In this document: piece after piece, positions 22,063 through 32,860 of the stretch
Position numbering within the stretch: the first letter of the stretch is position 1
Layout of the letters: the number at the start of each line of letters is the position of its first letter
Assembly (NCBI GenBank): GCA_963922205.1
Contig: CAWUHX010000016.1
Location: 1,674,001 to 1,738,000, forward strand
DNA from: Romanomermis culicivorax
Lineage: Eukaryota; Nematoda; Enoplea; Mermithida; Mermithidae
Reading direction: 5' to 3'
DNA length: 64,000 bases
Translations under genes and position numbers: made by a program
The notes under the pieces: model-generated
Database searches by the model: none
Seen by the model: only the letters and a program-made list of their open reading frames with translations
What the model was told of the DNA's origin: nothing

Positions 22063-22739
22063 GTGATGAAATTGAAAAAATGAAAACTAAAATGAATATT
22101 GATTGAATAGTGTGGCCAGTTTGTGTAATTTACAATTGAACTAGCATGTTTTTTGCTTAATTACCGAATTTTGGCTTTTGGTGCAGCGTGTTGTTTTCCA
22201 AAAAATTCTCTGAAGTAATAATATAATTGAATGAATGCAAAATTTTTTTTTGTGATTTCTGCACTGGAGCACAATTTTTAGAGTCCTGTGTTTGATCACA
22301 TATTCTTCTATAATGTGTCAGTCATTGATTCTGAACCTTTAAAATCAAATATTTTTCTTATTTTAAGATTTTAAAATGTCTGGTAAAAAATCTATAAATT
22401 CGTTCAAATTTAACATTGAATTACACATTTAATTTGCATTTTCACTATATTCACAATTATTCTATTGCAGCAAGCAGTGTTTTTCCCCCAAATCGTTCTT
22501 TTTCTGGAAAAAAATCAGGGTCTAAGTTATGGGGTTTACCTCCCTACCCCCCTATGTGCATGTATGGTGTTTGACGATTTTTTTCGGCCAGGGGGGTGGC
22601 CAGGGTCTCAGGTATGGGGGTATACCCCCCTACCCCCTATGTGCATGTATGTCGCTAGGTCGTTTTTCAAAATGTCTGTACACAAAACACTGGTCGGAAC
22701 TTTTTAAGAAAAATTCACGCACGATTCACGAATTACAAA
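22063..22739. other. Upstream region of PSME3IP1 with a short tandem duplication
   Basis: Mostly AT-rich. Two tandem copies of a block ending in a GTGCATGTATG motif lie at about 22520-22665; both carry GGGG and CCCC runs before that motif. The last 60 bp before the ATG are the probable PSME3IP1 leader. Confidence 0.5.
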
Positions 22740-23878
22740 ATGTCTAGTGTCAAAAAATTTGTAAGTGAGAACGATATTGAAGAGGCGAAGAAATTACGTC
22801 AAGCCGAATGGGAAAAGGTTCGCAAACCGGAAGACCCTACAGGTAGGCCCAATAATTGGTTTTTTCGAACTGACGATGTTCGATTTTTTCATCTTGCAGA
22901 GGCTCCAGAGCCTTCGGATAATAGATGCCTTTACGAGCGACTAAAAGAACAACGAGAGAAAAAACAAGCTGAGCTAGAAGAATCTCAGCGACTTAGTAAG
23001 CTGTAGTTCATTAAATCAACTTTCTTGCCACAAGGGGTGGAAAAAGCTAAACAAAGATAATAATTCGTCAATTTATAATGCCTCCAAAAATTAAACGTTT
23101 TTTGCGTAGAACACATGGTACGCGGTTTAGACAGCGAGGAAGCCGGATTTTTGGATTATGTGGACGATATGAAAGCTGCTGAGGAAAGGCAGCGACGATT
23201 GGAAGAAAAAGAACTGATTCAAGAAATAGCGAAAGCCCGAGAAACAGAGAAATTACAAGAATTGTCGTCAGCAGCAGCCTCGACATCGTCTAGGAAGCTT
23301 GAAACAAAACAGAAAGTTATTAGCAAGCAAGCACAATTGATATCTTCCATCATCGTCAAAAGGAAAAGGTATTTACTATTGTATGTGAACAGAAAAGATC
23401 GTACGATCAAAAAGTGTTATTTCCTGCAAAAAATAAAAAAATAATGAAAATTCTCCAGCATAGTGCCCTGTTAATTTTACTTTCAGTGGTGATTCCAAGA
23501 TTTCGGACGACGAAGCGAAAAAATTGAAACTGACGGGTAATTGTATACAACTCTAACCTTGAAATCTGTATTTTTGTAGCTTTGTCTTATTCAGATACAA
23601 CCTCAACTAATAAAAGCGACGTAGACGATTCTTCGACGAAAAATCATAGAGATTCTCAAAAGACCAAAAAGGTTCGCGTAGAAGTTGGCCACCGACCGAC
23701 GGCCATCGTCTCTTTACCAGGTATAGCCGCTTATTCCGACGCCCAAAGTGATTCCGATTCATCGGACAGTAGCAATTCTTCATTAGACGATTTTAGCTCG
23801 TCCAACACTGATTTATCGAACTCCGCAGCGAAACGTAAAATCGTCATCGAAATGAAATCGAACACTAGAAATGCCTAA
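22740..23878 (+). CDS. PSME3IP1: PSME3IP1 / FAM192A (NIP30) homolog, five exons
   Basis: Exons: 22740-22842, 22900-22995, 23110-23368, 23487-23536, 23580-23878. Phases agree throughout and give 268 residues. Introns are 57, 114, 118 and 43 bp, all GT-AG. The N-terminal NIP30 domain shows [38 protein letters not shown] and, at exon 3, [14 protein letters not shown], the order seen in animal FAM192A proteins. A Glu/Arg coiled coil and a KRK-rich segment follow. The C-terminus has LPGIAAYSD and then a Ser/Asp-rich acidic tail, as in the vertebrate protein. In vertebrates this nuclear protein binds PSME3 (PA28 gamma) and modulates that proteasome activator. A poly(A) signal lies at 24089-24094. 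Confidence 0.92.
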
Positions 23879-24088
23879 GTTCCGGCGAAGGTTTTTTAGT
23901 CTGAGATATTTCGTATGTAGATGTTCAACTGAGCGGAAAACGTGTTTAGTTTTTACAGTGATCAAATTCCAGTTGAAAACTAGCATTTTTCGAGTTCATT
24001 TTTTAATGGTTAGCCATTCTTCAAGATATGTGAATCCAAGAAATGTTTAAACATTTATCTTCTCGAGTGAATTTCGCTATTGATGTTT

Positions 24089-24094
24089 AATAAA
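24089..24094 (+). terminator. Poly(A) signal of PSME3IP1
   Basis: AATAAA 210 bp after the stop codon and 130 bp before the RNMT ATG, followed by a T-rich stretch. Confidence 0.6.
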
Positions 24095-24198
24095 TTTTCC
24101 GGGTTTTTTGTTATAGATTTCTTGACTATTTTACTGTGTTTGTTTTGTTTTCTTCTTTCTTTTCATCTTACCTGTAATTTTTGTAATTTTTCTTTTGT

Positions 24199-24200
24199 AG
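24199..24200 (+). promoter_or_regulatory. 3' splice acceptor just before RNMT ATG
   Basis: TTTTTCTTTTGTAG ends 18 nt before the RNMT start codon, about 100 bp after the PSME3IP1 poly(A) signal. No upstream RNMT exon is visible in this short gap. A trans-splice site in a two-gene operon or a far-upstream 5'UTR exon are both possible. Confidence 0.45.
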
Positions 24201-24218
24201 ACTGACGTACCTCTTTAA

Positions 24219-27185
24219 ATGGATTCCATCCGAAATGACGATCGGCTAATCAAAAACGAAGACGTGGCTAAACATTATAACGCCGTTCCAGAAACTGGTT
24301 TGCTAGTTCGAACGCAAAGTAGAATATTCTATTTGAGAAATTTCAACAACTGGATTAAAAGTATTTCGATCGACGATGCTTTAACTAAAATTAAAGATTC
24401 ATCAAGAAACGGTCGGCATAGATCTGAGCAAGAAAAAATCTCCGTTTTGGACATGTGTTGCGGAAAAGGGGGTGATCTGTTAAAATGGAAAATCGGCAAC
24501 ATATCGCATCTAGTTTGCGCTGGTAAGTTTTTATCGGTAAAATCCAGTAAGTCATTTTGTAAATGTTTGATCGACAATAAAAATGGTGAGTTCAAATTGT
24601 TTAGATTTTAAAATTCATTTTGTTTTAAACCCTGTTTCTGTCTCAATTAGGTCAGGAAGGCTTCAGATTCTCGTGGAAATGTATTCTGTCTGAAACGCTT
24701 TCAGTCTTTCTTCTTTTTCAACAGATAACATCTTTTGTCTTTTTACAGATATCGCTGATGTTTCGCTAGAACAATGCAAGAGCCGCTATAACGAGATGGT
24801 TGATCGTATTAAAAATGAACGAAGGTCACATCCCATCTTCTCTTGTGAATTCATTCACGCAGATTTAACGGAAGTAAAAAATCTTGTGTTCAAGCTAGAG
24901 TTTTCGCCTGTAATCCATCATTCTTTAGGTCAGGCTGAAAGATCGTTATTTGGACAAGAATTTGTTTTTCAACCTATGTAGTTGTCAATTCTCATTACAT
25001 TATTCGTTTTCGGATATGAAGCGAGCAACCATGATGCTACAGAACGCCTGCGAGTGCTTAAAGCCTGGTGGTTATTTCATCGGAACTATTCCAAATGCGG
25101 AGCAGCTTGTGTAAGATGAAATGTGCAGGACCGTTGTTACTTTGGCGTCACATCTATAGACTTTGAAATAGGTATCTCGCAAGACAAAATGATGATTTAA
25201 CGTTCAACAACGAAGTTTCCTCGATAAAATTCGAATTGGAAAGTTTAAAAGAAGGCGAAATACCTTTATTTGGTGCGAAATATCATTTTACATTAGATGA
25301 AGTCGTCAATTTGCCGGAATACTTGATATACTTTCCTTTATTAATTAAGTAAGAATTTTGTCGTCACCTTGTTTAAAATGTGATTTTAATCGAAAATCGT
25401 TTCCTTCTTGTGTGTTAAACTGTACATTTATTTTTATTCCTATATGCAAAATTGAAATCTTTACACGGAAAAGCTTTTGTTTAACCAAAACTCATACATT
25501 TAACAGTATATCACTTTATGCACACCGCTCTCCCCGCAGACAAGTGATAGCAGCTATCACTTTTTTGTTGAGTGAAAAAGTATTAGGTCAATATTCTGCA
25601 CATGCTTCGACTAATTTCCATACAGGCATAATTCCATACATACATAATTCAGCAGGCTTTTATTTCCAAAAAATTCAAATTTTTTCACAGCTTCAGCGAG
25701 TACGTCACTTTAATAATGATTAGTTTGTTAGTGCGTGTGTGTGTGTATGTTGGGATTCGTAATATTACACTAGATTCAGTTAGCCTGTGAGTTCAAGTCG
25801 AGTGTCTTAGTCACTTTACTAACTGAGTGAGTTTTTAATCTTCTCTCATTTTATGTGACATTTGCATGAGCTTGCCTTATCTAAGAACTTCATTGCTTTG
25901 CTTCTTTTTTCAGTCCACACCATTTTATTTCAGTCTTCTCTTTCTACGTTGGAAGGCGTATGTTTTCAAGAAGGAGTTCAATGTATGCAACTTCAATGTT
26001 TGAACTGTGCATTTACTGGAAAAGGAAACCGCATCTGAAGAGAAAAATTATGTTTCGTTCAGAAAACTGCAACCAGATCAGAACAGACGCAACACAAGAA
26101 AGGCTGATCATAAAAATTGTAATGTAAAATAAATATATCTTATTGTGATCCAATAAAGGTAAAAAATGAGTTTTTTTCTCCATACTTATTACAGAAACAC
26201 TTGACTTAAAATTTTTTACCATCCCCCACCTCCCCGAAAAGCAAAGGGACCCTCCACTACCATTGGCCGAAAAACTGAAGTTTGACCAATTTTGCGTTGC
26301 ATGTATGCCAAAGCTTCATGCTTGAATATTATATTTGAATATTTATTATATTTATATTTGAATAATTATATTTATTTATTAATAATATTATTTGATATAT
26401 TTGAATATTTGACAAAATCTTTCAGACTATTAGAGCGGTTTGATATGGAATTTGTATATCTGAAGACTTTCCCGGAATTGGTCAAAGAGAAACTGCCGGC
26501 TGAAAAAGGGTTGCTAGCTCGAATGCAAGGACTCGAAGTGAGACTGTTTCCTGGTAATTTTATCCAAAAATCAAAAGATAGAATTTGTCACAAAGAAAAT
26601 TAGAAGCTACTTTTGAAATTTATCTTTCCCCGTTCTTTATTGTCTTGAAATTAATCTATTAATAGTTTCTTGATGGAAAATTTCGGTTTCTAATCCTGAA
26701 TTTGTTTCCTTTTTTGTATACATTTTTGTAATTATACCGTTCGGTGCATTGATGGTGTACTTTTAAAGTCGTTCACCTTTCCACGGTGTGTGCAGTTTTT
26801 CCAAAAAATTTCAGCCCTATCCACCTGTCGATGACGTCGAATTAATGAGTAAAAATCTTGATCAATATAGTCATGCCAAAGAGGAAATAGAAAAAATTGA
26901 ATCGATGGAAAAAGGAAAGTCAACGGAAAAGAAAATTTCGATTGTAAAAGTTTTTTATTTCTATCTTTTCAGAGATACATCTTTATGTTTTTAGGGGACT
27001 TTGTCGAAAGCAGAATGGGAAGTAGCCAGTAAGTTATCACAAAATTTGCGCATGAGAATCTGCTCAAATGCAATGCAGCATCTGAAATGTGTTGAAAGTT
27101 GTCGGAAAATTTTTCTCACTATGTTTATTTCTTTTAAGCAATGTATTCGGCGTTCATGTTTCGCAAGAAAACTCAAGTGACGTAA
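24219..27185 (+). CDS. RNMT: mRNA cap guanine-N7 methyltransferase, eight exons
   Basis: Exons: 24219-24522, 24749-24873, 24929-25110, 25172-25348, 26426-26537, 26815-26943, 26995-27028, 27139-27185. All phases agree and give 369 residues. The enzyme transfers a methyl group from S-adenosylmethionine to the cap guanine in the nucleus. Diagnostic segments: [22 protein letters not shown], the SAM-binding motif [71 protein letters not shown] and SKAEWEVA. The product is shorter than human RNMT because the long N-terminal extension is missing. It starts directly before the catalytic domain. Introns of 51-61 bp sit beside one of 1.08 kb. A poly(A) signal is at 27241-27246. Confidence 0.94.
25349..26425 (+). 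other. RNMT intron 4 (1.08 kb)
   Basis: GTAAG donor and TTTCAG acceptor. It contains a short GT microsatellite near 25735 and AT-rich repeats near 26330-26410, with no exon I could join to RNMT. Confidence 0.8.
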
Positions 27186-27240
27186 TGCGTTCACATTTTT
27201 TGGAATTTAGATCGAGGTGTTTTGCGAATTGTTGCGTGTA

Positions 27241-27246
27241 AATAAA
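27241..27246 (+). terminator. Poly(A) signal of RNMT
   Basis: AATAAA 56 bp after the stop codon of exon 8. Confidence 0.6.
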
Positions 27247-27625
27247 ATGTAAACAAGTTTTTTCTCGTCACCGTCATGAAGGTTTTGATGATTTTTACGA
27301 CCTTGCATTTTTAATAAATTCCAATGATTTATGAATGAAAAGTATTCAAACACGTTTCTTATGCTTCTGAATGAATTGGAAATTTGATTTTTACTCAACT
27401 GTGGTCTATTTTGAAATGAGATGCAACGAATTTTTCGACTGCGCAGGAAAATTTTGGTCATAAAATATTTAAAAAGGAAATATCGATAAATTTGCATCTT
27501 GAAGGAACGTAATTTTTTATGACACTTTGTTCTATGATTTTTGCCCTAGTCGTGGAGAAATCGGATTTCGCTACACAGTTACTACTGTATAATTTTTATC
27601 ATATTTCAAAGTACAAATATTTTAG

Positions 27626-27771
27626 GAAAAACAGACTTCGATTTGGACGAAAAGGCTATAAGAGAACTGATGAAAGCTGTGACTTTGGCAGCGAAATTCA
27701 AAACCCAAAATATGAATGTTTTTGTCCACCAGAGATCGGTTTGCATAACGTACCAAATGAATTTTGAATAA
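27626..27771 (+). other. Possible terminal exon (alternative RNMT last exon or another gene)
   Basis: After the acceptor TATTTTAG an open frame of about 47 codons runs to TAA at 27769-27771, overlapping an AATAAA signal at 27767-27772. The peptide (with DFDLDEKAIRELMKA, then Lys/Gln-rich sequence) looks protein-like rather than random. It begins in the phase left by RNMT exon 7, as exon 8 does, so it could be an alternative last exon. I recognise no family. The homology of exon 8 to the RNMT C-terminus makes exon 8 the main form. Confidence 0.35.
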
Positions 27772-30700
27772 ATCTCAAGTACATAATATCTTATTGAAAC
27801 AAATTTATTTGGAAACGTTCCAAATTGGAGAAAAATTTGATGCGCGAGCTAAGGTGTCAAGAGTTCGTCGCAACATAAACGTAGATTTCTTTAGTTGCAC
27901 CGCATTTCTGCAGTAAGATGATGGTTGGATTATCGATTCTACGACTTTTTCCGTCCCACGATTGCTAGGATATTCCCAGGAATCCTAGGATTTCTTCGAT
28001 AATCCTCAGGACTCATACGATAATGGTGAACACGCAAAAGTTAATTGTTATCGGTAGCAATAGTGGAAAAGTTTTCTTACAAATTTCGGAAAATTAGAAT
28101 TTCAACGTATCCGCAGTAGTGTTCAAAATGCTACAGTAATAAAAGTAGAGTAGAGAAAAAGTTTCAGATGATTTCCGTATTTTATATAACACTTCTGAAT
28201 GGACAAATGACAAAGATAAACTGTTTCCAGAATCGCTCACACAAGCTTTCTAAACCGGGAAACCTAAGAAATTTACTGTTTCAAAATGCTTCTAAATTGA
28301 AAAATGACCACAATCAGTACCGTCGGTGAAACCAAAACTTTTGTTGCAGAATTTTTACTCTGAAAATTGCGAACAGTTAGTTGAGAGTGTTCACAAATTT
28401 TTGGTCCCGTATGGCAGAGAATCGCAAAAATATGAAATAGTCTATTCTTACCGGAATAATTTTCTATACTCCATTCATTTTCAAGTGAGCCTCCGGAAAT
28501 GCAAAAAATACAAATTCCATGGGCAGATGATGACCATGCATTGCAAGCTAACGATCCCTTTTTTTCCAGTTGTAGTCCTGACTGCTACAGGTCAACTTGA
28601 TAAAAAAAGGCGGCCGCGTACGCAGGTTGTTTATTATTTGCATGAATATATTTTTCATTCTGTGGCTAAATTTGGAAAAAAGTCTATAGAACCAATATAC
28701 AAAAAATAAGAAATTGAGAGACAGACCTTAGTTATGGATATGAATTAATAGAATCTTTTTTTATTACAAATAGGCTTTTCAATTTGTCTCAATTTTTTGA
28801 TTCCTGAAAATCATAGGAAAAGGATGTTAAGATGCACAACTTTTTATGTAATCCATTTATTTTGAAATAGCAAACCGATGAAACTGAATTCAATTCGGAA
28901 AAATTGATGAACTACTGTAATCAATGGGAAAAACTTTCTCGTCCGTAAACCACAAACACACCCACTGAAAATTTTTTTCAATAATCTGATCAAATGCGAT
29001 TGCATACGTGTCAGTTGTATCCAAATTAAAAATGGATAAGCTTGATGTTTTTCCTCCGATTTTGACTTCCCCTTTGTCATGAAGAAATTCATACTTGTTC
29101 TACAATATAAAGTTTCCACTCTGTAAAATTTGCGTGTCAAAATTGAATCTTTTTTTGTTGTCATTGAATCCATACCTGTAATTGGAGGGGACCCCCAACT
29201 TTGCGGAAACCCATACCCAAATGTTGAGACTGCGCTTAAACTCGAAAGAATTCGAAAAAAGTGGCTTTTGTGGCCTTTTTTGGGAAAATTTTCGAAAGTT
29301 TCGTTTTTTTCTAATTTTTGGGGACCCCACCCCAAAATTTTGCAAATTTCGAGACCTCCACCCTAAAATCCAGCTCCCTCCAACTGGTCGGAATTCCTAC
29401 AGGCAATGCACAGCATAGAAATTCTGCTGTGTGTCAGCCTAGACAGGGGGTAGAATAGAAATTTTTTTCGTTCTTGATAACGAAGAGAAAGGTCTTAGAA
29501 AAGTATTTTAACATTCAAGCAGCATATTCTTCAACCTATAGTAGTCAAATAAGTGAAATTATTTGCTTACAGCACTTTTGAAGTTTTAATGGAATCGTAT
29601 GCTTTGTTTAGAAAAATTGTTAATTTACAGCATTATTTCCATTTTTACGACAACTTTCTCTTCTCTCTTGCTCATTTTCCTTCGTCATCTTCCCAATGAT
29701 TGCTGGGAGAAATCTGCTGGGGGTCAATTAAAATCTACTGGGGATCAAAATCCCCCCCCCCCTCGAATCCCCCACCCACGTGCATGTATGCTTACAGGTA
29801 TGATTGAATCCGTCGTTTCTGAGTAAACGGGCTTTAATTATTTCTCACCCTTTCAATTTCATTCCCCTTTTCTATTTCTGATTCAAATTTACATTTACTG
29901 CATTTCGAATTTCAAAATCGATTTCTTAATTAAATTTAATTCTGACTCGTAATTCTAATTCACTTCTATTTTTTCATTTCTTCCTGATTTCAAATAAATA
30001 TTCCTTTTCAAATAAAAACTTTTTCACAATTTTTTTTCAAAACATTCCCAGAACATCCATCAAAGAAAAATGACTACATTTGTCACAAATCGCGAGCTCG
30101 GTTTTTGTATCAATTAATTTATTCCGATCCGAAAAGGATAAATCGAGCTTGCGATGATCCTCAACACTTGTTGGGTAGCCCCTATACGATTTTGGGACGA
30201 TGACTATACTGTGCATTTGATTTCGAGACTTAATTAGTGAATGGTGAAGTACTCCACTCCCGCAACTGAACTTCATCTTCTGAAAATTCAATTTGAGAAA
30301 CATTTATCATTTTTAATTCTCTCAGAAATTGTTGAAAGTGATTTTGAACATTTTTAAAAAATAAAACGATTTCTAGCAAATCTCACATCATTTTACTGAA
30401 TATGAAATTAATGAAAACTTGGAACATTGCAACTTTTTCCAGACTGTTTTTCTGGTCGCTCGACAGCTTTGCAGTTGAAAATGATCGATCGAAAGTATCC
30501 ACAATTCTTTCTTGCTTGCCACATTTTGCATGCCTGAGTGTGAAATTTTTCTAGCATTTTTCAAACTGCCAGAATTCACTACTTGTAGCCTTTCAAGGAA
30601 AATATGAATATATTCCTGAATCAGGCACTTATCTCAAGTGTGAGCACAATTTCATTCGTGATATTTGTAGTTTTTAGAAATGTGATTCACAATTTATAAA

Positions 30701-30985
30701 TTTTGATGGGATTACATGCATGTTTTGTTGGATGCACATGTGCCGATGTCAGATCAACTGTTGTCCTTGTCAAAAACTTTAGCTGCAGTAAGCTGATAAG
30801 AATTCATATTTTTCTTTAAATGGAAAGTTAAGCAAGTACCAATTCAGATTTTCGCGATTCTTTGATAAAAATATAGGTGTTACGTGCTGATAAATTCAGC
30901 AACGCATGTGATTCCTTTTTATGTTAAAGTTTTATTATTATTAATCGTTTTTGTTATTTTTGTCATTTGTCCTTGTTTTGTACAA
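27772..30985. other. Repeat-rich intergenic DNA between RNMT and lim1
   Basis: No gene recognised. It holds a GATTATCGTAGGAATCC-type palindromic cluster (27961-28025), a degenerate MITE fragment (28165-28320), a dispersed repeat (28848-29160) and a C-run followed by GTGCATGTATG (29750-29790). From 29206 onward the sequence is present again after the gap at 48020. Confidence 0.5.
27961..28025. repeat. Palindromic TAGGATT/AATCCTA cluster, copy 1
   Basis: Several overlapping variants of AGGAATCCTAGGATT and CGATAATCC occur in 65 bp. The same motif recurs at 32755-32860 and 34190-34352. Confidence 0.6.
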
Positions 30986-30989
30986 TGCA

Positions 30990-32030
30990 TTTGTCGTATC
31001 ATCTACAGTACACCTATTAGCATGAATACTTTAAAGGGCACTCGTTGCTAACAGTTATTTTCAGGGCATCACATGCCCCTTGTGTCAACAAATCGAGTGC
31101 CACTCTTGCTGATGCAAGTGAATAGCTGTAAGAATTTGTGTTAAAGACGTTCATATGTTTTGCATAGGCACTAAGCCGGCCTCAATGCTGAGCATATTCA
31201 AACTAGGCAAGTGCCTATGTGCACACAGGCCCTGCCCTGCAAAGACACCTTTGCAGGCATCGGCCTGGGCGTCTTCAACTCTGCCCCAAGTCTTACAGTA
31301 GATACTCAAGTGTATATAATTGCGTGTTGTCCCGTTTTAGGATCCCTCTGAACCTTCTGGCCTTCGTTGGTTTTGGTCTGAGTTGTGTTGCGCTTTGGCC
31401 TTACATCATCGATAATTTGCATCATTGACAATCGTCTTTATTATACATATTCTATTAATTATTATCTTTGGCCCATCGACTTTGTATCTTCAATAAATTA
31501 TACGCTGGCCATCAGTCTTTGTTCAACTTTACAGATTCCTATAAGCCGTACCCGTCCTTCACGCTAGTCTTTAGCTTCATTGTTTTGACCTATGCATCCC
31601 GCAAGCCGTACCCGTTCTTCATGTCGACCCGCAAACCCATTCTATGTTAGTCATCAATTCATTTTACATTAGCCATCAGCTCGACTTACGCTAGCCGTCC
31701 ATTGCGACCCGTTCGAACCCGCTCGTACCCATAGCTGTTCCCTCCCCCCGGACTAGGTAAGTTCTAGGGCGTACTAGCATTTAGTTCAGATAAGAGTACT
31801 TTCTCCTGAGTGGGCTCCCCTCCCTAGCGCCCACTCTTTTATCAGCAACACTCCCTCCCTGAGGTCGGGTCAAGAGTGATCTTTTGGTCCACGACCAGGA
31901 TCCTCAATGCTCAGGTCGTCCCACGGATGGCCTTGTCCATCGTCCACACTGACTGGACCAATGTTCACCAATAACCTGGTGGCGTTATCCTTACCTACAG
32001 CGAAGCCCCCCCAAAGCAGCGCCACAGTAC
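30990..32030 (+). other. GC-richer block, possible solo LTR or other relic
   Basis: Composition shifts from AT-rich to mixed. There is a TATA-like TATATAATTG at about 31312 and an AATAAA near 31492. The pyrimidine-rich right part contains repeated variants of AAGCCGTACCCGT(C/T)CTTCA. An inverted pair GGGCACTCG/CGAGTGCC lies near 31035 and 31095. A promoter followed by a poly(A) signal fits an LTR, but I could not define TG...CA ends or a target duplication. Copy B is at about 49806-50846. Confidence 0.3.
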
Positions 32031-32290
32031 CTATATATAGTCTGTTTTTCTTGAAATGCTTCTAAATAATGAAAGTGGAAAGCAAGTAGTATTTCAGATT
32101 TTCACGATTTGCTGATGAACAATATATCGTATAGGACTGTAAACTTGTGAACATACTGACCTAACCTTTAACAATTTTTAGAGAAAAAAATTTTACAGAA
32201 AGAGCTCTATGTAAACGATTTTGACGATAATACTGATTTGTGTCAGTTTTCTATTTAGAAGCATTTTATAAAAAACATGCTATAGTTCTT
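32031..32290. mobile_element. MITE with AAATGCTTCTAAAT inverted ends, copy 1
   Basis: The left end TCTGTTTTTCTTGAAATGCT and following TCTAAATAATG are mirrored on the right by TTCTATTTAGAAGCATTTTA and TAAAAAACATGCTATAG. It is about 260 bp with no coding content. Related copies lie at 47278-47530 and, degenerate, at 28165-28320 and 40796-41000. Confidence 0.6.
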
Positions 32291-32394
32291 TCTATAGCTG
32301 GTACTCACTGGGTAGGGTGAAATAGGCCAACACCTGGTGTCATCACATGGCACCAGGTGACATGGCTTTATAGTGACATAGGATAAGAAATTTA

Positions 32395-32525
32395 TCAGCG
32401 GACTGACCTAACCTTTAATAATTTATTGACTAAAAAATTTTGCAGTAAGACCTCTATGTATACGATTACTGATTTGTGTCACTTTTCTATTAGAAGCATT
32501 TTATAAAAAACAGACTCCATGTCCT
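32395..32525. mobile_element. MITE fragment, same family, right half
   Basis: It repeats the right half of the preceding copy: GACTGACCTAACCTTTAA, then CTCTATGTA..ACGATT, ending TTAGAAGCATTTTATAAAA. The left end is missing. Confidence 0.55.
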
Positions 32526-32754
32526 TGATTCAACATTGTTTGGAAAGAGGATTGTCAAGCAAGGATTACCTTTGAAAGCTCGTTATTGCCTCATCCTTGT
32601 TGAAACGATGAAATTATCCAGTTTCGAAAAATTCGGATTCTCGAAAAGGAAATACTTTTGCTGGAATGCCAATGCTTTAACCAAATGCGAGTGAATTATT
32701 GTCTTTTTTAATGGGTAAATTTAAACACTTCTGTACGCCGATTCGGAAGTAAAA

Positions 32755-32860
32755 ATCCCGCGATTAGGAATCCTAGGGTTCCTACGATAATCGTATTCCT
32801 AAGATCCGGATTCCTGCGATAATCAGTCTCCAGAATCAAAAATCCTATATGATGTTTTTC
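32755..32860. repeat. Palindromic TAGGATT/AATCCTA cluster, copy 2
   Basis: Variants of GATTAGGAATCCTAGGGTTC, CCTACGATAATCG and CCTGCGATAATC are packed in about 100 bp. Repeated in copy B at about 51571-51676. Confidence 0.6.

Noticed and set aside
26538..26603. Extending RNMT exon 5 to the GTAATT donor at 26554
   Set aside because: It would put the next exon out of phase. The GTGAGA donor at 26538 restores the conserved LEPYPP junction.
28326..28709. 127-codon plus-strand open frame
   Set aside because: No recognisable domain. It starts beside a MITE fragment in repeat-rich DNA and has no splice context. Likely chance.
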